A stretch of DNA of 7,728 nt from Lentihominibacter excrementipullorum (GTDB lineage: Bacteria > Bacillota > Clostridia > Peptostreptococcales > Anaerovoracaceae). Position numbers and translations under genes: made by a program. Shown here piece by piece: positions 1 to 4,939 of this stretch; position 1 is the first letter of the stretch; every line of letters starts with the position of its first letter. The notes under the pieces were generated by a model, which was not told the DNA's origin, did no database searches, and worked only from the letters and a program-made list of their open reading frames with translations. The stretch lies in contig DVOB01000043.1 of the NCBI GenBank assembly GCA_018713975.1, positions 1 to 7,728 of the forward strand. The letters are read 5' to 3'.

Positions 1-1102
1 AGAGGATCTTTTTGGAACCCTGCACGAAGTGGAGTATGTTGCTGGTGGTTATATCGAGTGAGTTGAGAGCCATGTCGATCCCCATGCGGGAGATTATTTC
101 CGCATAGCTTGTCCTGCTTACAGTGGCTATCACGTCTTCTACCCCATGCTGTTTCGCGGTAAGGGCCAGCAGCAGATTGTCCTCGTCAAAGCCTGTGACG
201 GTAACGAAGGCATCCATCAGGTCAAGGTTCTCCTCTTCCAGCAACGTCAGATCAGTAGCGTCGCCATGGAGTATCATCACGTCCTCGAGATGGGTGGACA
301 GATAGTGGCAGCGCTCTTTGTCCCGTTCGATCAGTTTTACGGCAGCTCCGAATTCGGAAAGCATTTCGGCGAGATAAAAACCGGTCTTACCACCGCCAAC
401 GATCATTACTTTTTGCAGATCAGTATACTTTCCTCGTTCGTGTACTTTCGAATTGAGCTCCAGGATAGGCGCTTTTTCGCCGATTATATATACGAAGTCG
501 TTCTTGTCTATGATCTCGTCCCCATGAGGTATGATCACCTTGCCGTTTTTTGATATGGCTGCTACCAGCATGTTGGGAAGGATCCCGGGAACATCCCTCA
601 TGGACTTACCGATGAGTTTCGGGTATCGTTTTACAGGGAATTCTACCAATGACACTTTGCCGGATGAAAATATACCGTTGCTCAGAGTGTATTTCTCCGC
701 CAGATATTTGTAGATCTCAACAGTTATGCCCTGGTTTGGATTGACGATATGGTCTATATCCATCGTCTCCTTGATGAAATTTATCTGCTGCATGTGTTCC
801 GGATCTCTTACTCTGGCAACTACCTTATTGCAGCCCAGCTTTTTGGCAAAAGAAGCGATAATGATATTGGCTTCATCATTGAAGGTGGTCGCGATGAGAT
901 AATCGTAGGAATCGATATCCAGCTGTTTGAGTATTTTTATTTCCTTGGCGTTTCCATGGACCACCATGACATCCATCTGAGAGCTGATCTTTTCCAGCAA
1001 CTCTTCATTGGTATCTATCAGTGTTACCGAGTGATCGCCGCCCAGCAATGCGGTAGCTACGTTTCTTCCCAGCTTGCCGGCGCCGACTATGGCTATTTTC
1101 AT
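1..1102 (-). CDS. trkA: Trk/Ktr potassium uptake regulatory subunit TrkA (3' end cut by window edge)
   Basis: Peripheral cytoplasmic subunit that binds NAD(H) and gates the membrane potassium channel subunit (TrkH/TrkG type). The minus strand is open from an ATG at 1102-1100 to the window edge, giving 367 residues; full TrkA is usually about 450, so roughly 85 C-terminal residues (most of the second RCK_C domain) are missing. Two tandem RCK units are visible. The first Rossmann domain begins at residue 1 with GAGKLG (residues 7-12) and an acidic strand end at D30. The first RCK_C domain lies at about 148-210. A second Rossmann domain has GGGKTG at 236-241 and an acidic residue at E259. The start is supported by AGGAGAG six bases upstream and by the nucleotide-binding motif falling at the extreme N-terminus. 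The gene is divergent from the hydrolase gene at 1251. A trkH partner would be expected further left, outside the window, but is not seen. The TrkA family assignment is firm; Trk versus another two-RCK potassium system cannot be decided without the partner. Confidence 0.95.
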   Translation of the reverse strand, partial: MKIAIVGAGKLGRNVATALLGGDHSVTLIDTNEELLEKISSQMDVMVVHGNAKEIKILKQLDIDSYDYLIATTFNDEANIIIASFAKKLGCNKVVARVRDPEHMQQINFIKETMDIDHIVNPNQGITVEIYKYLAEKYTLSNGIFSSGKVSLVEFPVKRYPKLIGKSMRDVPGILPNMLVAAISKNGKVIIPHGDEIIDKNDFVYIIGEKAPILELNSKVHERGKYTDLQKVMIVGGGKTGFYLAEMLSEFGAAVKLIERDKERCHYLSTHLEDVMILHGDATDLTLLEEENLDLMDAFVTVTGFDEDNLLLALTAKQHGVEDVIATVSRTSYAEIISRMGIDMALNSLDITTSNILHFVQGSKKIL

Positions 1103-1140
1103 AACGTCTCTCCTGTACAGACTAAGTTACCTGTGAAATA

Positions 1141-1169
1141 TTGAACAGAATAATTCTACCACTTATTAT
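1141..1169 (+). promoter_or_regulatory. Candidate promoter P1 for the hydrolase-phosphatase pair
   Basis: TTGAAC (1141-1146), a 17-base spacer, then TATTAT (1164-1169). Transcription would start near 1176 with a leader of about 75 bases. Its -10 box is offset by one base from the trkA -10 box on the other strand, so the two promoters would be mutually exclusive. The match to consensus is fair; a second candidate (P2, 1188-1216) lies closer to the gene. Confidence 0.5.
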
Positions 1170-1193
1170 AGGGATTTCAACATATAATTGCAA
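1165..1193 (-). promoter_or_regulatory. Sigma-A type promoter for trkA
   Basis: Read on the minus strand, TTGCAA (1193-1188) is followed after exactly 17 bases by a perfect TATAAT (1170-1165). Transcription would begin near 1158, leaving a leader of about 55 bases before the trkA ATG. A weaker alternative in the same strand is TTGAAA (1180-1175) with 16 bases to TAGAAT (1158-1153). The -10 box overlaps that of a plus-strand promoter candidate, and the palindromic -35 box can be read in both directions. Confidence 0.75.
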
Positions 1194-1216
1194 GAAGAGC
1201 GCAAATGGATTAAAAT
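1188..1216 (+). promoter_or_regulatory. Candidate promoter P2 for the hydrolase-phosphatase pair
   Basis: The palindrome TTGCAA (1188-1193) is followed after 17 bases by TAAAAT (1211-1216), predicting a start near 1223 and a leader of about 28 bases carrying the AAAGAGGTG ribosome binding site. The same TTGCAA is the -35 box of the trkA promoter on the opposite strand. The -10 box is weaker than that of trkA. Confidence 0.45.
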
Positions 1217-1250
1217 GTTTAAAGTGATATCGGGAAAGAGGTGAACTCAA

Positions 1251-1850
1251 ATGTTGAAGATAGAAAGACTGATATGCGGTATGCTGGAAAGCAACTGCTA
1301 TGTGATATACCATGAAGATGGGGGCCAATGCTATGTGATAGATCCTGGATATGGAGCCAGGGCTATTTCGGATGTGATACGCGCGCATTCATTGAAGCCG
1401 AAAGCCATATTGCTGACACATCACCATTACGATCACGTGGGGGCAGTCAAAAAGCTCAGGGACGAATTTCCGTGTCCGGTGTATCTTCACCGGGCTGATT
1501 GTGATATGTACGGGAAGCCGGTGGATGTTTATATGGAAGATGGTGATATCATCGATCTTGAAGGAGAGCTGATCAGGGTCGTGAGCACTCCCGGACATAC
1601 GAAGGGAAGCGTGTGCTTTCTCAGTGAGGCCAGCAAAGTCGTGTTCACAGGGGACACGGTGTTCAATGTTGATCTGGGCAGGACTGATCTGGAGGACGGC
1701 TCTGAAGCGGAGATGCGCGACAGCATATTGAACGTGGTGGATGGATGGAACAACGATATGATGATATATCCGGGACACGGGGACGGATGTACCATGAAGA
1801 CGGTCAGAAAGATAAATGCGGAATTCAATGAGATAGTGAACGGAAGGTAG
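1251..1850 (+). CDS. Metallo-beta-lactamase-fold hydrolase, glyoxalase II-like (YcbL type)
   Basis: Cytoplasmic metal-dependent hydrolase of 199 residues, close to the usual length of short glyoxalase II-like proteins. It lacks the C-terminal helical substrate domain of full hydroxyacylglutathione hydrolases (about 250 residues). The HxHxDH metal signature is complete as H57, H59, D61, H62, followed by H116 in STPGHT, D135 in FTGDT and H176 in PGHG, so all ligands for a two-metal site are present. The segment LGRTDL (142-147) after the D135 loop is typical of this subfamily. AAAGAGGTG seven bases upstream supports the ATG. The gene is four bases from the following HAD phosphatase, so the two are very probably cotranscribed. 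The true substrate is unknown; a thioester such as an acylated thiol is a family-based guess, and many clostridia lack glutathione. Confidence 0.9.
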   Translation: MLKIERLICGMLESNCYVIYHEDGGQCYVIDPGYGARAISDVIRAHSLKPKAILLTHHHYDHVGAVKKLRDEFPCPVYLHRADCDMYGKPVDVYMEDGDIIDLEGELIRVVSTPGHTKGSVCFLSEASKVVFTGDTVFNVDLGRTDLEDGSEAEMRDSILNVVDGWNNDMMIYPGHGDGCTMKTVRKINAEFNEIVNGR

Positions 1851-1854
1851 GAAA

Positions 1855-2679
1855 ATGACTGTAAAACTCATCGCTTTAGATATGGACGGGACGACGCTGA
1901 ACAATGAAGGAAAGATAAGCGGACGCAACAGGAAGACGTTGGAAAAGGCCGCGGCAAAAGGTGTGAATATAGTGATCGCTACGGGAAGACCCAGATCAGC
2001 GCTGCCGAAAGATGTACTGGAGATAGGCGCTATCAGATACGCGCTCACATCCAATGGAGCCAGGATAACGGATCTGGCAGAGGGAAAGACTATATATGAA
2101 AACTGCATGTCGCCATTGGCGGCTGAACGTTCAGTGGAACTGCTGAGAAATTATCACTACGTCATCGAGTGTTTCATAGATGGCGTTGCCTACATAGACA
2201 AATGGTACTACGATGAAGTGAAGCAGTCGGGAGAAAGCTTCAGAAGCGTCAGTTACATCCTCAACACCAGGAATCCGGTGGAAGACATATATCAGTTCAT
2301 CCTTGAACATCGAAACTCCATCGAAAATATAAATATAAATTTCGAGGATATTTCGGAAAAACCGGCCATGAGGGAAAGGCTGCTGACGATACCGGAGGCT
2401 ACTATAACCAGCTCCTTTAATCATAATCTTGAAATAGGCGGGGCTACCACCAGTAAGGCTGACGCGTTGGAACACATGTGCCAGATATTCGGCGTCGGAC
2501 AGGACGAGATGATGGCGGTGGGTGACAGCCCTAACGATATAGCGATGCTGAAAGCTTCCGGGATACCGGTAGCTGTGGGCAACGCTAAGGATGAGGTCAA
2601 GGCAGTGGCCAGATATATAGCTCCTACCAACCAGGAGGATGGAGTGGCTGATGCCATAGAGAAGTTCGTTCTGGGATGA
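1855..2679 (+). CDS. Cof-type HAD-superfamily phosphatase
   Basis: Predicted cytoplasmic Mg-dependent phosphatase of 274 residues, the usual size for Cof/YidA proteins, which act on sugar phosphates or related small phosphorylated metabolites. The four HAD motifs are in order: DMDGT with nucleophile D9 and general acid D11, T43 in ATGRP, K201 in the TSKADAL segment, and GDSPND at 223-228 with D224 and D228 for magnesium. The region of about 85-190 between motifs II and III is the C2-type cap that sets specificity. It begins four bases after the hydrolase stop, and its ribosome binding site (AAGGTAGGA) overlaps the end of that gene, indicating translational coupling. An intrinsic terminator lies about 140 bases downstream. 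Substrate cannot be told from sequence. Confidence 0.93.
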   Translation: MTVKLIALDMDGTTLNNEGKISGRNRKTLEKAAAKGVNIVIATGRPRSALPKDVLEIGAIRYALTSNGARITDLAEGKTIYENCMSPLAAERSVELLRNYHYVIECFIDGVAYIDKWYYDEVKQSGESFRSVSYILNTRNPVEDIYQFILEHRNSIENININFEDISEKPAMRERLLTIPEATITSSFNHNLEIGGATTSKADALEHMCQIFGVGQDEMMAVGDSPNDIAMLKASGIPVAVGNAKDEVKAVARYIAPTNQEDGVADAIEKFVLG

Positions 2680-2789
2680 AATATCGCGAGATGGTCGGCG
2701 ACTCTGAGCGGATCTGCGGATCCGGCGACCGCCTGTCCGGTCTCAGGCATGTCGAAAAGCTGAGTGTAAAATCATTTAAAATCACATAG
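2676..2789 (+). CDS. Doubtful 37-codon small ORF overlapping the phosphatase stop
   Basis: An ATG overlaps the HAD stop in an ATGA junction (2676-2679) and opens a 37-codon frame ending in TAG at 2787-2789. The predicted peptide begins MKYREMVGDSERIC and is polar and basic, with no membrane segment or recognised domain. The ATGA arrangement could allow re-initiation, but there is no good ribosome binding site. The central codons are GC-rich (CGG, CGC, GGC, TCC, TGC), unlike the ATA/AGA-rich neighbours. The same bases form a stable hairpin (2704-2746), which may be the real reason for the composition. I do not recognise it and consider an intergenic structure or repeat at least as likely. Confidence 0.2.
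   Translation: MKYREMVGDSERICGSGDRLSGLRHVEKLSVKSFKIT
2704..2746 (+). other. GC-rich compound hairpin downstream of the phosphatase gene
   Basis: Three stacked stems can be paired: CTGAG (2704-2708) with CTCAG (2742-2746), CGGA (2709-2712) with TCCG (2736-2739), and GCGG (2716-2719) with CCGC (2729-2732). A 2-base bulge and a symmetric 3x3 internal loop separate them, and the loop has nine bases. No T-run follows, so it is not a standard terminator. It may be a 3' UTR stabilising structure or a dispersed repeat unit. Confidence 0.5.
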
Positions 2790-2816
2790 GAATCATATGA
2801 GAATCATATGGGAATC
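2770..2816 (+). repeat. Five phased AATC boxes, period about 11 bases
   Basis: AATC occurs at 2770, 2780, 2791, 2802 and 2813, spaced 10, 11, 11 and 11 bases. The best copies are adjacent: GAATCATATGA (2790-2800) and GAATCATATGG (2801-2811), followed by a partial GAATC (2812-2816). Each full copy contains the palindrome CATATG. The near-helical spacing would place the boxes on one face of DNA. They sit immediately before the terminator stem. Function is unknown; a short degenerate tandem repeat is the simplest reading. Confidence 0.55.
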
Positions 2817-2867
2817 GGAGAGTCCAATTACCGATAGTGTGTCCGGTGATTGGGCTCCTTTGATTTT
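2817..2867 (+). terminator. Intrinsic terminator of the hydrolase-phosphatase unit
   Basis: GGAG (2817-2820) pairs with CTCC (2855-2858), and the 11 bases 2823-2833 pair with 2844-2854, including two G-U pairs. This gives a 15-base-pair stem with a 2-base AG bulge and a 10-base loop. TTTGATTTT (2859-2867) follows directly. It lies downstream of the phosphatase and before the next promoter, separating the two plus-strand transcription units. Confidence 0.85.
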
Positions 2868-2873
2868 ATATGC

Positions 2874-2898
2874 ATTTTGCGGCAAGACGCGGCAAAAT
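2874..2898 (+). repeat. Small inverted repeat enclosing a 10-base direct repeat
   Basis: ATTTTGC (2874-2880) and GCAAAAT (2892-2898) form a perfect 7-base inverted repeat around an 11-base loop. The same stretch holds adjacent direct repeats, GCGGCAAGAC (2879-2888) and GCGGCAAAAT (2889-2898), matching at eight of ten positions. It is 27 bases upstream of the -35 box of the yraN promoter, a plausible activator-site distance, but no function is shown. Confidence 0.4.
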
Positions 2899-2924
2899 TA
2901 TTTGAATGAGTAAAGCGAATTCTC

Positions 2925-2953
2925 TTGACACGACATATATTACATATTATTAT
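2925..2953 (+). promoter_or_regulatory. Strong sigma-A type promoter for the yraN-comM-dprA-topA operon
   Basis: A perfect TTGACA (2925-2930), a 17-base spacer and TATTAT (2948-2953), one mismatch from TATAAT. Transcription should start near 2960, giving a leader of about 60 bases before yraN. It lies downstream of the intrinsic terminator and in the most AT-rich part of the window. A 7+7 base dyad is centred on the -10 box, so it may be regulated. Confidence 0.85.
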
Positions 2954-2963
2954 ATTTATGTAA
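2940..2963 (+). promoter_or_regulatory. Operator-like dyad centred on the -10 box
   Basis: TTACATA (2940-2946), ten bases, then TATGTAA (2957-2963) form a perfect inverted repeat centred at 2951.5. This is within the -10 hexamer of the yraN operon promoter and extends past the expected start site. A further copy of the right half-site core, ATGTAATA (2968-2975), follows. It pairs as an 8-base inverted repeat with TATTACAT (2938-2945). The geometry fits a dimeric repressor site, but AT-rich DNA yields such dyads by chance and no regulator is encoded here. Confidence 0.4.
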
Positions 2964-3021
2964 AAAAATGTAATAATAGGTTGCGGTAAATACGGAAAGA
3001 GCGAAAAAAGGGGAACGGAAC

Positions 3022-3369
3022 ATGGGAAATGTGAATAACGTCGTCATCGGGAGGATCGGCGAGGAAGCGGCTGCCGGGATGCTGGAAGCTGAAGGGTACA
3101 GGATATTGGAGCGCAATTATATGAGCCCTGAAGGGGAGATAGATATCATCGCGGAAAAGGATGCGGATATCGTTTTCATCGAGGTCAAAGCGAGGAGAGG
3201 GATCCTTTATGGCAGACCATGCGAGGCGGTAAACGCCAGGAAAAGACGGAGGCTGAAGAGCGCGGCGGTATGCTATCTGCGGGAAAGAACCCCCGGGGAA
3301 CGGATATATGGAAGGATGAGGTTCGACGTAGTGGAAGTGGTGGTAAATCATATTATGGACGCGTTTTGA
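3022..3369 (+). CDS. yraN: YraN family (UPF0102) predicted PD-(D/E)xK nuclease-like protein
   Basis: Small protein of 115 residues, the normal length for UPF0102. The fold is related to Holliday-junction resolvase and restriction-type endonucleases. The family pattern is intact: GRIGEEAA (10-17), GYRILERNY (25-33), the active-site core GEIDII with E39 and D41, then IEVKAR with E54 and K56, and RFDVVEV (100-106). All expected acidic and lysine positions are present, so a nuclease-type metal site is possible. The family's substrate and biological role are not established. The ATG is preceded by AAGGGGA, and the N-terminus lines up with the usual family start. It is the first gene of the operon; comM starts 15 bases after its stop. 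In many Bacillota an rnhB gene sits just upstream, but here yraN follows a promoter directly. Confidence 0.92.
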   Translation: MGNVNNVVIGRIGEEAAAGMLEAEGYRILERNYMSPEGEIDIIAEKDADIVFIEVKARRGILYGRPCEAVNARKRRRLKSAAVCYLRERTPGERIYGRMRFDVVEVVVNHIMDAF

Positions 3370-3384
3370 ACAGGGGGGAGAAGA

Positions 3385-4917
3385 ATGCTTGCAAAGGTAA
3401 AAACCGCTACTCTGGCAGGCGTAAAGGGCAGCGTGGTGACGGTGGAGACAGATATGCACAGAGGTCTGCCCACGCTGAACATCGTAGGGCTGGCGGATGC
3501 CACCATAAGGGAGGCTTGCGGCAGAGTGAAACCGGCGATCATGAATTCCGGATTCCATTTCCCGGATGGAAGAGTGACCGTGAACCTGGTTCCGGCAGGC
3601 AAGCGCAAGGAAGGAAGCCATTTCGATTTGCCTATAGCAATAGGTATAATGGCGGTAGAGCAAAACGTATCTTCGGTTCTGGCGAAGGGAACGACGGCGT
3701 TTCTGGGTGAGATATCCCTTGATGGGACTGTGAATCCCATAGCCGGCGCGCTGCCGTTAGCTATGAGCCTCAGGGAAGCAGGGATAGAATGGGTGCTGTT
3801 GCCTGAAGCTAATGCGGAGGAAGTGGCAGTCCTGAGAGATCTCAATATACTTCCTGTGAAAGACTTGCGGCAGGCGGCGGGACATGTCTTTGGGAATGAG
3901 AAAATAGCGATATATAATAATAGAAGAGAGACGTGGAGCCGGAGAGAAAACCGGGAAGATTTCTCGCAGGTAGTAGGACAGGAGACCGCGAAAAGGGCGG
4001 TCACCATCGGCGTGGCGGGAAATCATGGGTTGCTGATGATAGGAGGACCGGGGTGCGGGAAGACTATGATAGCAAAGCGAGTACCTACCATAATGCCCGA
4101 GTTGACCTATGAGGAAATGCTGGAGATAACGGGGATCTACAGTGTCGCGGGGCTTTTGGGGAGGGAGAGACCGGTGATCGGCGAAAGGCCTTTTCGCAGC
4201 CCTCATCATACGATTTCCATGGCCGCTCTTATAGGCGGCGGGAACAGACCGAAGCCGGGGGAATTATCGCTGGCTCACAGAGGCGTGCTGTTTCTGGATG
4301 AGCTGGGAGAATTCGACAGCAAGGTCATTGACTCTATGAGGCAGCCGTTGGAGAGCGGACGTGTCATGATAAACCGAAGCATGGAAGAAGTCGTGTTCCC
4401 CTCCAGCGTGATGCTAATTGCGGCGGCCAATCCATGCAGATGCGGCAATCTATGGGATGACAGGAAGGTGTGCACATGTACCAGGAGACAGCTGGACAGC
4501 TACAGGAGAAAACTTTCAGGACCCTTTGCAGACAGGATAGACATGCACATCAGGATGGATCCTGTGAAGAAGGAATATCTCACCGCCGACGGTATGAGAA
4601 ACAGCCTTATTTCGATTTCTTCCGGCGAGATGAGGGAGATGGTTCGAAAGGCCAGGCGGATACAGCGTGAAAGATACAAGGGTACAGACTATGAAAATAA
4701 TGGAGGACTGGATGAGAGCGGTCTGGAAAGGTTTTGCGAGACAGACAAGAAAGGGCGCAGTCTCATGGCGGAAGCGCACGACAGGATGGGACTGACCATG
4801 CGGGCGTACGGCAAGCTGCTGAAGGTTGCCAGGACTATCGCGGATCTGGAGGAAGCGGATATCATAAGAGAAGAACATGTGGCGGAGGCACTGATGTACA
4901 GGACATCGGGCTTCTGA
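3385..4917 (+). CDS. comM: ComM/YifB family Mg-chelatase-like AAA+ ATPase
   Basis: Cytoplasmic AAA+ ATPase of 510 residues, full length for the family. In Vibrio and other transformable bacteria ComM is a hexameric branch-migration helicase that extends donor strands during transformation; in Bacillota the role of YifB is less studied. Domains in order are an N-terminal Lon-protease-like (ChlI) fold at about 20-165, a linker, the AAA+ core at about 190-395, and a Mg-chelatase C-terminal helical domain at about 400-505. The core has Walker A GGPGCGKT (220-227), Walker B LFLDE with D305 and E306, sensor segment AANPCRCG (347-354), and the FADRID segment with R384. Cysteines C351, C353, C363 and C365 form a CxC-x9-CxC cluster that could bind a metal. 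GGGGGGAG just upstream supports the ATG. The position between yraN and dprA supports a DNA-processing role. Despite the Mg-chelatase domain name, a pigment role is not suggested. Confidence 0.94.
   Translation: MLAKVKTATLAGVKGSVVTVETDMHRGLPTLNIVGLADATIREACGRVKPAIMNSGFHFPDGRVTVNLVPAGKRKEGSHFDLPIAIGIMAVEQNVSSVLAKGTTAFLGEISLDGTVNPIAGALPLAMSLREAGIEWVLLPEANAEEVAVLRDLNILPVKDLRQAAGHVFGNEKIAIYNNRRETWSRRENREDFSQVVGQETAKRAVTIGVAGNHGLLMIGGPGCGKTMIAKRVPTIMPELTYEEMLEITGIYSVAGLLGRERPVIGERPFRSPHHTISMAALIGGGNRPKPGELSLAHRGVLFLDELGEFDSKVIDSMRQPLESGRVMINRSMEEVVFPSSVMLIAAANPCRCGNLWDDRKVCTCTRRQLDSYRRKLSGPFADRIDMHIRMDPVKKEYLTADGMRNSLISISSGEMREMVRKARRIQRERYKGTDYENNGGLDESGLERFCETDKKGRSLMAEAHDRMGLTMRAYGKLLKVARTIADLEEADIIREEHVAEALMYRTSGF
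3890..3918 (+). promoter_or_regulatory. Weak candidate promoter inside comM
   Basis: TTGGGA (3890-3895), 17 bases, and a perfect TATAAT (3913-3918) lie in an AT-rich patch encoding the linker before the AAA+ domain. A transcript from here would carry dprA and topA but only part of comM. The -35 box is poor, and chance occurrence in codons ATA-TAT-AAT is quite possible. Confidence 0.2.
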
Positions 4918-4928
4918 ACAGGGGGTGC

Positions 4929-4936
4929 GGGAGGAG
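4929..4936 (+). promoter_or_regulatory. Ribosome binding site deciding the dprA start
   Basis: GGGAGGAG ends three bases before ATG 4940, with its GGGAGG core five bases away. The in-frame GTG at 4925 has its only purine run (AGGGG) directly abutting it, leaving no spacer, so ATG 4940 is preferred. Confidence 0.65.
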
Positions 4937-4939
4937 ATC

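Noticed and set aside
146..553. Plus-strand open frames within 123-1144
   Set aside because: The minus strand here encodes TrkA continuously with both nucleotide-binding motifs; the plus-strand products are unrecognisable.
1177..1250. Leader of the hydrolase gene as a riboswitch
   Set aside because: Short, AT-rich and without a stable or recognisable conserved fold.
1389..2108. Long minus-strand open frame (239 codons) across the hydrolase and phosphatase genes
   Set aside because: It is antisense to two genes with complete catalytic motifs, its product is low-complexity and without a recognisable domain, and it crosses a gene boundary.
2680..3021. CRISPR array, IS end or tRNA gene in the largest intergenic region
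   Set aside because: Repeats are only about 11 bases with no spacers, no transposase or terminal inverted repeats are seen, and no cloverleaf can be drawn.
2956..3663. Minus-strand open frame (235 codons) across the yraN promoter, yraN and comM
   Set aside because: Product is rich in His/Tyr/Pro/Ser as expected of an antisense shadow, and it has no domain.
3219..3710. Plus-strand 163-codon frame overlapping yraN and comM
   Set aside because: Out of frame with two well-supported genes; Gly/Arg/Lys-rich product typical of a frame-shifted shadow.
3348..4007. Minus-strand open frame (219 codons) antisense to comM
   Set aside because: Shadow of a strongly conserved sense gene; no ribosome site or domain seen.
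4925..4939. GTG at 4925 as the dprA start
   Set aside because: No spacer between the purine run and GTG, whereas ATG 4940 has GGGAGGAG at a workable distance; conserved sequence begins well after both.
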